From positions 336,753 through 400,752 of the forward strand of contig NZ_PJII01000002.1 in the NCBI RefSeq assembly GCF_002929215.1: DNA of 64,000 nucleotides. The letters are read 5' to 3'. Origin of the DNA: Arthrobacter sp. ZGTC412 (GTDB lineage Bacteria; Actinomycetota; Actinomycetes; Actinomycetales; Micrococcaceae). The position numbers were made by a program, and so were the translations under genes. The stretch's first letter is position 1. Each line of letters begins with the position of its first letter. A model generated the notes under the pieces. It was not told the origin of the DNA and ran no database searches. It was given only the letters and a program-made list of their open reading frames with translations. Of this stretch, positions 42,871 through 52,014 are shown one piece after another.

Positions 42871-43704
42871 CTACTTCAGGAACAGCTGCCGCAGCCGCAC
42901 GGTGGTGAGCAGCATTCCGACGGCGGTCAATGCCGCGTAATAGCCGATGTGGATGGGGGTGGCCGCAGTGAACGTGCCAACGCTGATCTGGCGCAGCAGT
43001 TCCACCCCGTGCCACAGCGGCATGGCCTGGATGAGCCACTGAATCGCCTGCGGATACACGCTCAGCGGGTAGAACGTGGCGCTGAACAGGAACATGGGCA
43101 GCATGATGAAGTTGATCCAGTCCATCTGCTGGAACGTCTTCAGGAAGCTGGTGATCCCCATTCCGATGCTGGCGAACCCGAACGCGATCAGCACGGAGGC
43201 CGGAACCATCAGCAGCGCCCAGGGTGTGGTGATCAAACCCATCACACCCATGACCGCTGTGAACCCCATGGCGTAGAGGAGCCCGCGCAGAAGGGCCAGG
43301 AAGATCTCCCCCAGAGCCACGTCGAGCGGCCCCAGCGAGGTATACAGCATGCCCTGGTACAGCTTCGCGAAGTTCATTTTGAAGAACACGTTCCACGTTG
43401 AGTCGTAGACCGCGCCGTTCATCGCGGAGACTGCCAGCAGGGCCGGGGCAATGTAGGCGGCGTAGCTGATCTCCCCACCACCCGGGCCGTGAACCGAACC
43501 AACGATCGCGCCGAGCCCCACTCCCATCGAGATTAGGAAAAGGACCGGTTCAAAGAACCCGGAGAGCATCACCAGCCAGTTGGTGCTCTTCGTAGCCAGG
43601 AGGCCACGCGAAATCACCGCCCTGGCATTGCGGGAATACAGCGGCCCGAACGTCCTGTTGCGGGCCTCATCCGCAGCGCTCTTCACGGGCAGCCCGGCGC
43701 TCAT
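42871..43704 (-). CDS. ABC-2 type transporter permease (second)
   Basis: A 277-residue six-helix permease of the DrrB/NodJ-like ABC-2 family. It has SRGLLATKSTNWLVMLSGFFEP near the N-terminus, YAAYIAPALLAVSAMNGAVYD near residue 80, and the conserved FKMNFAKLYQGMLYTSLGPLDVALGEI segment (quoted here only by its ends, residues 107-134). Its ATG overlaps the stop of the first permease by 4 bp. It probably forms a heterodimer with the first permease. The stop codon lies directly against the 70-bp palindrome. Confidence 0.9.
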   Translation of the reverse strand: MSAGLPVKSAADEARNRTFGPLYSRNARAVISRGLLATKSTNWLVMLSGFFEPVLFLISMGVGLGAIVGSVHGPGGGEISYAAYIAPALLAVSAMNGAVYDSTWNVFFKMNFAKLYQGMLYTSLGPLDVALGEIFLALLRGLLYAMGFTAVMGVMGLITTPWALLMVPASVLIAFGFASIGMGITSFLKTFQQMDWINFIMLPMFLFSATFYPLSVYPQAIQWLIQAMPLWHGVELLRQISVGTFTAATPIHIGYYAALTAVGMLLTTVRLRQLFLK

Positions 43705-44567
43705 TGGCCCATCCTTGCGGCGAACTGCCGCCGCGTCAGGAACCAGCCCAGCACCGCCAGGCCCACCAGCACCGCGGCATGCAGGATGGTCAGCAGCGGA
43801 GGCTCCTGGTATCCGTAGCTGAAGACCCGTCCCAGTTCAGTGCCGTGCCAGATCGGCGAGATCCAGCCGATCCAGCGGACCGCCAGCGGGAGGCTGTCCA
43901 AAGGAAAGAACGTGCCGGAGAACAGGAACAGCGGCATCACGATGAAGCGCATCACCAGCGCGAACTGCCCCTTGTCCTCGGTAATGGACGCGGCGTACGC
44001 CATCAGCGGCAGGCCAAAGGAGAGCCCCGCCAGCGTGGCCACCAGGATGGTGACCCAGCCCCAGCCGCCGGGCGCCGCACCGAATAGGGCAACTGCGGCA
44101 AAGTAGACGCCGGACTGCAGCAGGAACCGCAGGGTTACCGCCATGATGTGGCCGGCGGCTATCTGTTGTGGCGTCAACGGCGAGGCGTGCGGCCCGTAGT
44201 AGGTCCGGCGCCATTTGAAGCCGTCCATCACGGGGAAGGTGAATTCGTTGGCGGCCGTCATGACTGCCGCGGAGACCACCAGCGCCGGTGCCACGAACGT
44301 CACGTAGCCCACTCCCCCGAAGGCGCCCGCGCCCTGCGAATCAACCAAGGTGGCCAGGCCCACGCCCATGGCAAACAGATAAGCCACCGGGTGTCCCACG
44401 CTGTACATGATGATGGACCAGCTGTACCCCTTCATCACCCGTAGCACCTGCTCGGCGTAGTAAAAGGCGCCCCACCGCCTCGCCTTCGCCGCCGCGACCT
44501 CAGGGCTGTGCGCCCGGGAGTGCAGCTCCGTGTTCCCAGCCAAATTCGCTTTCACAACCTCACTCAA
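43701..44567 (-). CDS. ABC-2 type transporter permease (first)
   Basis: A 288-residue ABC-2 permease with a cytoplasmic N-terminus of about 45 residues. It has SWSIIMYSVGHPVAYLFAMGVG, YVTFVAPALVVSAAVMTA near residue 90, and the family element FPVMDGFKWRRTYYGPHASPL. The remaining helices include MPLFLFSGTFFPLDSLPL. The start overlaps the ATPase stop by 8 bp. With the ATPase and the second permease it forms an exporter resembling the daunorubicin DrrAB or lipo-oligosaccharide NodIJ types. The cargo is unknown. Confidence 0.9.
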   Translation of the reverse strand: MSEVVKANLAGNTELHSRAHSPEVAAAKARRWGAFYYAEQVLRVMKGYSWSIIMYSVGHPVAYLFAMGVGLATLVDSQGAGAFGGVGYVTFVAPALVVSAAVMTAANEFTFPVMDGFKWRRTYYGPHASPLTPQQIAAGHIMAVTLRFLLQSGVYFAAVALFGAAPGGWGWVTILVATLAGLSFGLPLMAYAASITEDKGQFALVMRFIVMPLFLFSGTFFPLDSLPLAVRWIGWISPIWHGTELGRVFSYGYQEPPLLTILHAAVLVGLAVLGWFLTRRQFAARMGQ

Positions 44568-45561
44568 CGAGGCTCCTGCCCGTCAGCCGGAGGAACACGT
44601 CTTCCAGCGAGGACCTCCGAACCAGCGATGTCAGCGGCCGCAGTCCGCGTGACGCTACCTGCTCAAGGGCCGCCTCGCCGTCGTGCGCGTAAATCAGCAC
44701 CCGGTCCGGCAGGACCTCCAGCCGCTCCCCGATGCCCTCCAGTTCCGCGGAGATGGTGGTGTTCCGTTCTGACCCGAACCGCAGTTCAACCACCTCCCGG
44801 GTGGAGTGCTCGCGGATCAGCTGCACCGGGGACCCCTCGGCCATGATGCGGCCCTTGTCCACCACGATGAGCCGGTCGCAGAGCTGCTCGGCCTCGTCCA
44901 TGTAGTGCGTGGTCAGGATCAGCGTGACGCCCTGTTCCTTGAGCCGGAACAGCCGGTCCCAGAGGATGTGCCGGGCCTGCGGGTCCAGTCCGGTGGTGGG
45001 TTCATCGAGCAGCAGGATCCGGGGTTCGTTGATGAGCGAACGCGCGATGGTGAGGCGCCGCTTCATGCCGCCGGACAGCGCGTCCACCTTGGACTTTGCC
45101 TTGTCCGTCAGCTGGGCAAACTCCAGCAGCTCATCCGCCTTCGGCTTCAGGTAGCTCATGGGCAGGCCGAAGTACCGGCCGTACACCAGGAGGTTGTCGC
45201 GAACGCGGAGTTCCTCGTCCAGGTTGTCCTGCTGCGGCACCACTCCGAGGTGCGCGCGTACCTCCGGTCCGTGGGTGTCGGGGTCCAGACCCATGATGTG
45301 GAGGTTCCCGGAGGTGCGGCGGGTGACCCCGCCGATCATCTTCATGGTGGTGGACTTGCCGGCCCCGTTAGGCCCCAGCAGGCCGAACGACTCCCCCGCC
45401 GGGACGCTGAAGGAGATACCGTCCACTGCGGCAACGTCGCCGTAGGTCTTGGTCAGGTTCTCTGCCCTGATGACGGTGGGGTGAGCTTCGGTGTGGGGTT
45501 CGGCGGCTGGCTGGACGGCGCCCGCTGCGGCGCCGGAGGACACGGTGGCTTTGTTGTGCAC
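44560..45561 (-). CDS. ABC-2 exporter ATPase (DrrA-like)
   Basis: A 333-residue ATPase with Walker A GPNGAGKST near residue 60, signature LSGGMKRRL near residue 165, Walker B ILLLDEPTTGLDPQAR and H-loop TTHYMDEAE. The C-terminal 90 residues (ELRFGSERN, LPDRVLIYAHDGEAAL) are the DrrA-type accessory domain. The start is GTG 45561, directly behind GGAGG. That spacing is too close for normal initiation, and TAGTCT ends 7 nt upstream, so a leaderless mRNA is more likely. First gene of the three-gene exporter operon. Confidence 0.92.
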   Translation of the reverse strand: MHNKATVSSGAAAGAVQPAAEPHTEAHPTVIRAENLTKTYGDVAAVDGISFSVPAGESFGLLGPNGAGKSTTMKMIGGVTRRTSGNLHIMGLDPDTHGPEVRAHLGVVPQQDNLDEELRVRDNLLVYGRYFGLPMSYLKPKADELLEFAQLTDKAKSKVDALSGGMKRRLTIARSLINEPRILLLDEPTTGLDPQARHILWDRLFRLKEQGVTLILTTHYMDEAEQLCDRLIVVDKGRIMAEGSPVQLIREHSTREVVELRFGSERNTTISAELEGIGERLEVLPDRVLIYAHDGEAALEQVASRGLRPLTSLVRRSSLEDVFLRLTGRSLVE

Positions 45562-45574
45562 CCTCCGCAGACTA
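45562..45574 (-). promoter_or_regulatory. Leaderless -10 box of the ABC-2 exporter operon
   Basis: TAGTCT (complement of 45569-45574) is followed by 7 nt and the GTG start. Confidence 0.6.
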
Positions 45575-45622
45575 GTAGAGCTGCCGGGCAGGTGGAAGAG
45601 GACTGTCGGTTCTGTCCTTAAA

Positions 45623-45672
45623 GTCCGACGGCGGCCCGCCCCTTGATCGCAAGGGACGGGCCGCCGTCGGAC
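45623..45672 (-). terminator. Terminator of glyA-folD
   Basis: GTCCGACGGCGGCCCG (45623-45638) pairs perfectly with 45657-45672. After one mismatch, CCCTT/AAGGG adds five more pairs around loop GATCGC. It lies 14 bp after the folD stop. Confidence 0.9.
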
Positions 45673-45686
45673 GTGAAGAAGGGGAA

Positions 45687-46607
45687 TTACCGGGCGATTC
45701 CCGAGCCGCTTTTCTGTGCCAATTGGCGCTCTGCGGCTTCGACCACGTTGGTCATCAGCAGCGCCACGGTCATGGGACCGACGCCCCCGGGGTTCGGCGA
45801 GATCCAGCCGGCCACTTCGGCCGCGGCGGGTTCGATGTCGCCGTGGACCTTGCTCTTGCCCGTCTCGGGGTCGGTCTCACGGGTGACCCCGACGTCGAGC
45901 ACTGCCGCGCCCGGTTTCACGTCGGCAGCCTTGACGATATGCTTCGCACCCGCCGCACCTACGATGACGTCCGCCTGCCGCAACAGCTCTGAGAGGTTCT
46001 CGGTACCGGTGTGCGTCAGGGTCACCGTGGCGTTCACAGCGCGCCGGGTCAGCAGCAGGCCGATGGAACGGCCAATCGTCACACCGCGGCCCACCACCAC
46101 TACATGCTTGCCGGCGAGGCTGTAGCCGTTGCGCTCCAAGAGCTCGATGACACCGCGTGGCGTGCACGGCAGCGGCGAGGTGATCTCGCTGTTGACGTTG
46201 AGCACCAGCCGGCCAAGGTTGGTCGGGTGCAGACCGTCGGCGTCCTTCGCGGGATCGATGCGCTCGAGGATGGCATCGGTGTCCAGGTGCTTGGGCAGCG
46301 GCAGCTGCACGATGTAACCATGGCAGGCAGGGTCCGCATTGAGTTCGTCGATGAGGGCCTCAACCTGCGCCTGGGTGGCATCCGCCGGAAGCTCCCGTTG
46401 GATCGAGTTCATCCCGATTTCTTCGGACTGCTTGTGCTTCATAGACACATACAGCTGCGAGGCAGGATCCGCACCAACAAGAACGGTGGCAATGCCGGGA
46501 GTGACGCCGCGGGCTTTCAGGGCCGCTACACGCTCAGTCAGCTCGGACTTGATCGCGGCGGCGGCTGCCTTGCCGTCCAGGATCCGGGCGGTCTTCGTTT
46601 CAGTCAT
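45687..46607 (-). CDS. folD: Methylenetetrahydrofolate dehydrogenase / cyclohydrolase
   Basis: A 306-residue bifunctional enzyme interconverting 5,10-methylene- and 10-formyl-tetrahydrofolate with NADP. It has the catalytic region [14 protein letters not shown] with the active-site Lys, [32 protein letters not shown], and the NADP-binding [17 protein letters not shown]. The ATG is 3 bp after the glyA stop, so the two form one operon, and one-carbon units made by GlyA feed directly into FolD. Confidence 0.96.
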   Translation of the reverse strand: MTETKTARILDGKAAAAAIKSELTERVAALKARGVTPGIATVLVGADPASQLYVSMKHKQSEEIGMNSIQRELPADATQAQVEALIDELNADPACHGYIVQLPLPKHLDTDAILERIDPAKDADGLHPTNLGRLVLNVNSEITSPLPCTPRGVIELLERNGYSLAGKHVVVVGRGVTIGRSIGLLLTRRAVNATVTLTHTGTENLSELLRQADVIVGAAGAKHIVKAADVKPGAAVLDVGVTRETDPETGKSKVHGDIEPAAAEVAGWISPNPGGVGPMTVALLMTNVVEAAERQLAQKSGSGIAR

Positions 46608-46610
46608 GGG

Positions 46611-47909
46611 TCACCACTGCTCGTGCGTCGGGTACAGCGGGAAGTCGGCGGCCAGCTTGTCCACGCGGGACTGCAGGGCATCAACGTCGGCGCTGGTGCC
46701 GGCCTTCAGCGCGGTGGCGATTATTTCTGCCACCTCGGTGAACTCGGCGGCACCGAAGCCGCGGGTTGCCAGGGCCGGGGTGCCGATGCGCAGGCCGGAG
46801 GTGACCATCGGCGGGCGGGGGTCGAACGGAACGGCGTTCCGGTTGACCGTGATGCCCACGGAGTGCAGGAGGTCTTCGGCCTGCTGGCCGTCCAGCTGGG
46901 AGTTGCGCAGGTCAACGAGGACCAGGTGCACGTCGGTGCCGCCGGTGAGGACGGAGACGCCGGCTTCGGCGACGTCGGCCTGGTTGAGGCGGTCCGCGAT
47001 GATCTTGGCGCCTTCAAGGACGCGCTCCTGGCGCTCCTTGAATTCCTCGGTGCCGGCAATCTTGAAGGCAACGGCCTTGGCGGCGATGACGTGCATGAGC
47101 GGTCCGCCCTGCTGACCCGGGAAGACATTGGAGTTCAGCTTCTTGGCCCACTCCTGCTTGGCCAGGATCACACCGGAGCGCGGGCCGGCGAGGGTCTTGT
47201 GCACCGTGGAGGTGACGACGTCGGAGTACGGCACCGGGCTCGGGTGCAGGCCTGCGGCAACCAGGCCGGCGAAGTGCGCCATGTCGGTCCAAAGCAACGC
47301 GCCAACTTCGTCCGCGATGGAGCGGAAGGCAGCGAAGTCCAGGTGGCGTGGGTAGGCGGACCAGCCGGCGATGATGACCTGGGGCTTCTCGGCGATGGCC
47401 TGCTCGCGGAGCTTGTCCATGTCCACGCGGAAGTTGTCTTCCTCCACCTGGTACGCAGCCACGTTGTAGAGCTTGCCGGAGAAGTTCAGCTTCATGCCGT
47501 GGGTCAGGTGGCCGCCGTGGGCCAGGGACAGGCCGAGGATCTTGTCGCCGGGGGTGATCATGGCAGACAGTGCGGCGGCATTGGCCTGGGCGCCGGAGTG
47601 CGGCTGGACGTTGGCGTACTCCGCACCGAAGAGTGCCTTGACCCTGTCGATGGCCAGCTGCTCGGCGATGTCAACGTACTCGCAGCCGCCGTAGTATCGG
47701 CGGCCCGGGTAACCCTCGGCGTACTTATTGGTGAGGACGGAGCCCTGCGCTTCCATCACGGCGCGGGGGGCGAAGTTCTCGGAAGCAATCATTTCCAGGG
47801 TGCCGCGCTGGCGGCCGAGCTCCTGGTCCAGGACTGCGGCGATTTCGGGGTCGAGCTCAGCCAGCGGCTGGTTGCTGACGGCGGTTGTTGAGGTGGCTGT
47901 AGTAGTCAC
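46611..47909 (-). CDS. glyA: Serine hydroxymethyltransferase
   Basis: A 432-residue PLP enzyme converting serine and tetrahydrofolate to glycine and methylene-tetrahydrofolate. It has [48 protein letters not shown] and the PLP-Lys motif [16 protein letters not shown] near residue 230. It starts at GTG 47909 with AGGAG 6 nt upstream. Its roughly 230-nt leader carries a ZTP riboswitch, so expression should respond to purine/folate status. It is divergent from purU. Confidence 0.97.
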   Translation of the reverse strand: MTTTATSTTAVSNQPLAELDPEIAAVLDQELGRQRGTLEMIASENFAPRAVMEAQGSVLTNKYAEGYPGRRYYGGCEYVDIAEQLAIDRVKALFGAEYANVQPHSGAQANAAALSAMITPGDKILGLSLAHGGHLTHGMKLNFSGKLYNVAAYQVEEDNFRVDMDKLREQAIAEKPQVIIAGWSAYPRHLDFAAFRSIADEVGALLWTDMAHFAGLVAAGLHPSPVPYSDVVTSTVHKTLAGPRSGVILAKQEWAKKLNSNVFPGQQGGPLMHVIAAKAVAFKIAGTEEFKERQERVLEGAKIIADRLNQADVAEAGVSVLTGGTDVHLVLVDLRNSQLDGQQAEDLLHSVGITVNRNAVPFDPRPPMVTSGLRIGTPALATRGFGAAEFTEVAEIIATALKAGTSADVDALQSRVDKLAADFPLYPTHEQW

Positions 47910-48059
47910 GAAGAACTCCTGGCTAGGGATACGGGCACTGCTAAGGTCAGGCTACCGGCTGGCGCACTTTCACACAGCCTTGATGACAGGGCGTAAAAGC
48001 GTAGGCATGGCGCTGCAGTACTGACGGGGTGCAGCCCCAATTCCGGCAAGACATGACCC

Positions 48060-48140
48060 TCGGCCCAGGCGTACGATCCGTGGTCTTCGTGATTGCCGCT
48101 CCCTGGTGGTTAGCCACCCAACGCCAGTTGCGACCCTTTC
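48060..48140 (-). ncRNA. ZTP (pfl motif) riboswitch upstream of glyA-folD
   Basis: On the minus strand the leader reads GGGTCGCAACTGGCG, then the hairpin GGGTGGCTAACCACC, then AGGGAGCG and, about 25 nt later, CGCCTGGGCC. These are the conserved elements of the pfl/ZTP aptamer in the right order, including CUGGCG able to pair with CGCC as the pseudoknot. ZTP or ZMP binding signals 10-formyl-tetrahydrofolate shortage and normally raises expression of folate and purine genes such as glyA and folD. The expression platform between the aptamer and the start codon (about 150 nt) shows no clear U-tract terminator. Confidence 0.93.
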
Positions 48141-48184
48141 AGCCTATCAAATCCGGGCGCCGCTGCGCGGGTAGGCTTGTAGGC
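48141..48184. promoter_or_regulatory. Back-to-back promoters of glyA-folD and purU
   Basis: The minus strand has TAGGCT (complement of 48141-48146) about 6 nt before the predicted riboswitch 5' end. The plus strand has TAGGCT (48172-48177), 7 nt before the purU GTG at 48185. The two -10 boxes are only 25 bp apart, so the -35 regions of the divergent one-carbon genes overlap. Confidence 0.65.
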
Positions 48185-49045
48185 GTGAAAGAAGAGCAGC
48201 TGAACCAAGCGTATGTAGTAACCCTGTCCTGCCCGGACCGCCCGGGAATCGTCCATGCGGTGGCCGGCGCCCTGCTGGTGGCGGGGTGCAATATTACGGA
48301 TTCGCAGCAGTACGGCAGCCCCGCCACGGGCAACTTCTTTATGCGGGTGGAGGTAACGACGCCGGCTGCTGCGTCAGAGCTTCGGGTTGCGTTGGAACCT
48401 GTGGTTGAGGCGTTCGGCATGCAGTGGAGCCTCAACGCGGTGGGGCAAAAGGTGCGGACTTTGGTGATGGCCAGCACGTCCGCCCACTGCCTCAACGACC
48501 TGCTGTTCCAGCAGCGCTCCGGGACGCTGCCCATCGAGATTCCCGCCATCGTGTCCAACCACCAGGACCTGGCCGGGCTCGCCGAGTTCTATGGCATTCC
48601 GTTTCACCACATCCCCGTCACCAAGGACACCAAGGGCCAGGCGGAGGACAAGCTCCGCGCCATCATGGCGGAGCACGATGTTGAACTGACGGTCCTGGCC
48701 CGCTACATGCAGATCCTTTCCGACGAGCTCTGCACTGAACTCACGGGCAAGGCCATCAACATCCATCACTCCTTCCTGCCGTCCTTCAAGGGCGCTAAGC
48801 CGTACCACCAGGCGCACGCACGCGGCGTGAAGCTGATCGGTGCCACCGCCCACTATGTGACGGCTGCGCTGGACGAGGGCCCCATCATTGAGCAGGAAGT
48901 CATCCGCGTGGACCACGCCCGCACGCCGGAGCAGTTCGTCCAGATGGGTCGGGACGTTGAAGGCCGCACGCTGGTCCAGGCAGTGCAGTGGCACGCAGAG
49001 CACCGGGTGCTGCTGGACGGCAACCGGACCGTCGTCTTCAACTGA
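48185..49045 (+). CDS. purU: Formyltetrahydrofolate deformylase
   Basis: A 286-residue enzyme releasing formate from 10-formyl-tetrahydrofolate. It has an N-terminal ACT domain (YVVTLSCPDRPGIVHAVAGAL, here residues 8-28) and a C-terminal formyltransferase fold with VSNHQDL, LARYMQILSDELC, IHHSFLPSFKGAKPYHQA (catalytic Asn/His/Asp set) and GATAHYVTAALDEGPII. GTG 48185 fits a TAGGCT box 7 nt upstream and gives the normal length; earlier in-frame codons would reach into the shared promoter. It adjusts the folate pool fed by the divergent glyA-folD operon. Confidence 0.95.
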   Translation: MKEEQLNQAYVVTLSCPDRPGIVHAVAGALLVAGCNITDSQQYGSPATGNFFMRVEVTTPAAASELRVALEPVVEAFGMQWSLNAVGQKVRTLVMASTSAHCLNDLLFQQRSGTLPIEIPAIVSNHQDLAGLAEFYGIPFHHIPVTKDTKGQAEDKLRAIMAEHDVELTVLARYMQILSDELCTELTGKAINIHHSFLPSFKGAKPYHQAHARGVKLIGATAHYVTAALDEGPIIEQEVIRVDHARTPEQFVQMGRDVEGRTLVQAVQWHAEHRVLLDGNRTVVFN

Positions 49046-49072
49046 CGGTGAACTAGGCGTCAGGGAGGCGCG

Positions 49073-49756
49073 ATGGAACCGGGAGCGGAGGACGGCGAGC
49101 GCCGCCTGGCCGACTACTACAACCGGCGGGCCGCTTCCGGCTGCGACCATCCGCCGTCGCGCAACCGGGCGGAGCAGCGGCAGCGTTTCATCGCCCTGCT
49201 GAAGTCTGAAGGGCGCCACTCCGTTCTCGAAGTTGGGACGGGGACAGGCCTGGACGGGTTGAAATTCGTTCAAGCGGGCATCCATTACACGGGGGTGGAT
49301 CTCGCTGAGGGGCAGGTCCGGCTGGCCCGGGCCAGGGGCTTGGAGGTGTCGGTTGCGAGCGCCCGGCGACTGCCGTTCCCGAAGGGTTCGTTCCCGGCGT
49401 TGTGGTCGATGAGCACCTTGCTGCACATCCCCGCCTACGACATCGACGCCGTCCTGGCAGAGCTGGTGCGGGTCACCGCCCCCGGCGGGCTGATCGCGGT
49501 CGGCCTCTGGTCAGGCGAGGGTGAAGAGTTGCTGAATCCCGAGGACGACGTCGAGCCCCGCTTTTTCAGCCGGCGCAGTGACGCCACGGTTCGGGAAGTC
49601 TTTGGGCGCCACGGCGATTTCGAGGACTTTGTCACGTGGCAGGAAGGTGCAGGCACCGAGTCCGGCCCAGGCGCCGGCCACTGGACGCAGCACTACCAGT
49701 TCCTGGTCCTCCGCACCCCAGCCTCCCCACCCGACCAGGTGGGGCGGATGTCCTAG
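49073..49756 (+). CDS. Class I SAM-dependent methyltransferase
   Basis: A 227-residue methyltransferase with motif I VLEVGTGTGLDGLKFV near residue 51, the acidic GVDLAEGQ after strand 2, ARRLPFPKGSFPALWS and LVRVTAPGGLIAVG (post-I to motif III). The N-terminal half has a DYYNRRAASG helix. The substrate cannot be predicted. GGGAGG is 8 nt before the ATG. It lies 28 bp after purU and is probably co-transcribed. Its TAG stop is also the first half of the -10 box of the next gene. Confidence 0.87.
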   Translation: MEPGAEDGERRLADYYNRRAASGCDHPPSRNRAEQRQRFIALLKSEGRHSVLEVGTGTGLDGLKFVQAGIHYTGVDLAEGQVRLARARGLEVSVASARRLPFPKGSFPALWSMSTLLHIPAYDIDAVLAELVRVTAPGGLIAVGLWSGEGEELLNPEDDVEPRFFSRRSDATVREVFGRHGDFEDFVTWQEGAGTESGPGAGHWTQHYQFLVLRTPASPPDQVGRMS

Positions 49757-49765
49757 GCTTGGCCC
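49754..49765 (+). promoter_or_regulatory. Leaderless -10 box of the gamma carbonic anhydrase gene
   Basis: TAGGCT (49754-49759) begins with the stop codon of the methyltransferase gene and is followed by TGGCCC and the ATG at 49766. CCGACC at 49731-49736 is a possible -35 box. Confidence 0.65.
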
Positions 49766-50284
49766 ATGGCTCCTCTCTACCCTTTCGCCGGAAACACGCC
49801 GGCCGTCCACGACTCCGCCTTTGTAGCGCCCACCGCCTCGATCATCGGCAACGCCACCCTGGCCGAGGACGCCAGCGCGTTCTACGGCGTCAGTGTCCGC
49901 GCCGACACTGCCGCAATCTCCGTGGGCGCGGGCAGCAACCTTCAGGACAACGTGGTGCTGCACGCGGACCCCGGGTTCCCCTGCACGGTGGGCGAACGCG
50001 TCAGTGTGGGGCACGCCGCCGTCGTGCATGGCTGCACAGTGGAGGACGACTGCCTGATCGGCATGGGCGCGACCGTACTCAACGGCGCAGTCATCGGCGC
50101 CGGCTCGCTGGTGGCAGCCGGCGCCGTCGTTTTGGAAGGAACAGTTGTCCCGCCGCGCTCACTCGTGGCAGGCGTCCCGGGCAAGGTCCGCCGCGAACTC
50201 ACCGACGAGGAGTACGACGGCGTGCGGGCCAACGCCGCGCGGTACATCGAACTGGCCCGGGCGCACCGGGACCTCCACGCCTAG
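49766..50284 (+). CDS. Gamma carbonic anhydrase family protein
   Basis: A 172-residue left-handed beta-helix (hexapeptide repeat) protein. It has the three expected metal His in VVLHADPG and VGHAAVVHGC, with LIGMGATVLNGAVIGAGSLVAAGA as typical helix turns. Such trimers may hydrate CO2 or may be inactive relatives (YrdA/CaiE-like); the sequence alone does not settle this. It is predicted leaderless. Its TAG stop overlaps the stop of the convergent amine oxidase gene within one CTAG. Confidence 0.88.
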   Translation: MAPLYPFAGNTPAVHDSAFVAPTASIIGNATLAEDASAFYGVSVRADTAAISVGAGSNLQDNVVLHADPGFPCTVGERVSVGHAAVVHGCTVEDDCLIGMGATVLNGAVIGAGSLVAAGAVVLEGTVVPPRSLVAGVPGKVRRELTDEEYDGVRANAARYIELARAHRDLHA

Positions 50285-52014
50285 TCCAGCGAGATCGGGC
50301 CAATTTCGTCGAGCAGTTCGCCAGGCCCGGGGTTGCCTGGTGCGGATGAACCACCCAGGTGGTTCAGCACTCCCCACACTGCATTGAGACCGGTGGTGAC
50401 GGCCCCTTCCGCCCAGCCTGCTGTGAACGAGACGTCGTCGCCCGCCAGGAAGATCCCACGCTGCGATTCAGGCAGGGCATCCTGCTTGAAGTGCGTGAAC
50501 AGCCGCTGCTGGTAGCGGTAATGCCCCGGCAGGTTGGCCTTGAAGGCGCCCATGAAGTTGGGATCGGCCTCCCAGGAGACGGTGATGGGCTGGCCCACGA
50601 TATGGCCGGCAATGTCCACTCCCGGGTAGATCTGCTCGAGCGAATGCAGCATCAGTTCCACGCGCTCGTCGGCGTCCAGCGCCAGCCACTTCAGCGCGTC
50701 GTCGTTCCACGTGTAGGACAGCAGGATGACGGCGGGCTGGTCCGGCCCGTTGTCCAGGAGGTACGTCGCGCGGTTGAGCCGGTCCGTGAGCGTCATCGAG
50801 AGCACCTCGTTGCCGGTGTCCGGATCGATGTCCTTCCAGAACGGCCGGTCCACCATCACAAAGGTTTTGGAGGACTGCATGTAGTGCGAACGCTCAATGG
50901 CGGTCCACAGTTCAGCCGGGAACAGGGCCTCCTCAGTGTGGATGCGGGTGGACAGCAGCCAGGACTGGCAGGTGGTGACCACGGCGGGGTAGCTGGCCTC
51001 GCGGCTCCAGCGTTCGCGGATCCGCAGGTTCCCGTCGGGGTCACGGCTGATCCTGCCCACTGCGCCGCGCGGCGAGCCGGAGTGCAGTGACGCCAGCGAG
51101 GTTCCTTCCGGCCAGTGGGCCATGCCCGACGGCGCGTGCTGCCACAGTGCCTCGGGGAGCCGCTGCGCTCCCCCGCGGATCATCCGGTGCTGGTCATCGG
51201 CGTCCGTGTACACCACCCGGAGGATTTCCAGGATGGAGTTGGGGAAGTCGGTGTCCCAGCCGCCGGTGCCGAAGCCCACCTGGCCGAAGGCTTCCCGGTG
51301 GGCGAACCCGGCCTTCTTGAAGGACTCACTGGCCGCGATGAAACCGTAGAAGGTCTGCTCGTCCATCAGCGGCAGCAGCTCGTTCCACAGCTCCTTGATC
51401 CGTGCCGTGTCCCTGGAGCGGATGGCCTGCTGCATTTCGACAAACTGGGCGCCATCATTCACGGCTGCCTTCCAGGCGTCCGCCACTTCGCGGAAGAACG
51501 GCGGAAGGTCGCCAGGTTTCTCCGCATAGTGCTTCTGGCCGGCCAGCTCAATCACAGTGCTGGAGGTGGCCGGGGACAGCGGGTTAGGGAACTCCTCTGT
51601 TTCCAGGCCGAGCAGGTCCACGTAGTGGTAGAACGCCTTGCCGGATTCCGGGAAGCGCATGCCGCCGAGATCCGCCACAACACCGGGCGCGGCGGGGAAC
51701 GAGGCCGTGCGGAGGCGTCCGCCGATCCTGTCGGCTTCGTAAACCACCGGCCGCAGCCCCAGCTTCATCAGCTCGTACGCCGTGACCAGGCCCGAAAGCC
51801 CTGCCCCGATGACGGCGACTTCCGTGCCCAGCAGTTCCGGCGGCACAGATCCCAAACCGTCCGGATGGCCGAGGTAGTGGTCGTAGCTGAACGGGAAGTC
51901 CGGGTTCAGCATGGTGATAGGACCTGCGTCGGCACCGCCTGGAGCCGGGGCCGCAGCGGGAGTGGCTGACGTGCTGGACGGATCTGAGGCCGGCAGTTCG
52001 GTGGCGATGGTCAT
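50281..52014 (-). CDS. Flavin monoamine oxidase family protein
   Basis: A 577-residue FAD enzyme with dinucleotide-binding VAVIGAGLSGLVTAYELMK near residue 65, VVYEADRIGGRLRT, GGMRFPESGKAFYHY, and the C-terminal FAD contact GIFLAGDDVSFTAGWAEGAV. It should oxidatively deaminate an amine or amino acid, making H2O2. ATG 52014 overlaps the permease stop (ATGA) and was preferred; the frame to 52215 lies within the permease gene. It is partnered by an APC permease and a PucR regulator, which suggests a catabolic amine or amino acid. Confidence 0.88.
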   Translation of the reverse strand: MTIATELPASDPSSTSATPAAAPAPGGADAGPITMLNPDFPFSYDHYLGHPDGLGSVPPELLGTEVAVIGAGLSGLVTAYELMKLGLRPVVYEADRIGGRLRTASFPAAPGVVADLGGMRFPESGKAFYHYVDLLGLETEEFPNPLSPATSSTVIELAGQKHYAEKPGDLPPFFREVADAWKAAVNDGAQFVEMQQAIRSRDTARIKELWNELLPLMDEQTFYGFIAASESFKKAGFAHREAFGQVGFGTGGWDTDFPNSILEILRVVYTDADDQHRMIRGGAQRLPEALWQHAPSGMAHWPEGTSLASLHSGSPRGAVGRISRDPDGNLRIRERWSREASYPAVVTTCQSWLLSTRIHTEEALFPAELWTAIERSHYMQSSKTFVMVDRPFWKDIDPDTGNEVLSMTLTDRLNRATYLLDNGPDQPAVILLSYTWNDDALKWLALDADERVELMLHSLEQIYPGVDIAGHIVGQPITVSWEADPNFMGAFKANLPGHYRYQQRLFTHFKQDALPESQRGIFLAGDDVSFTAGWAEGAVTTGLNAVWGVLNHLGGSSAPGNPGPGELLDEIGPISLD

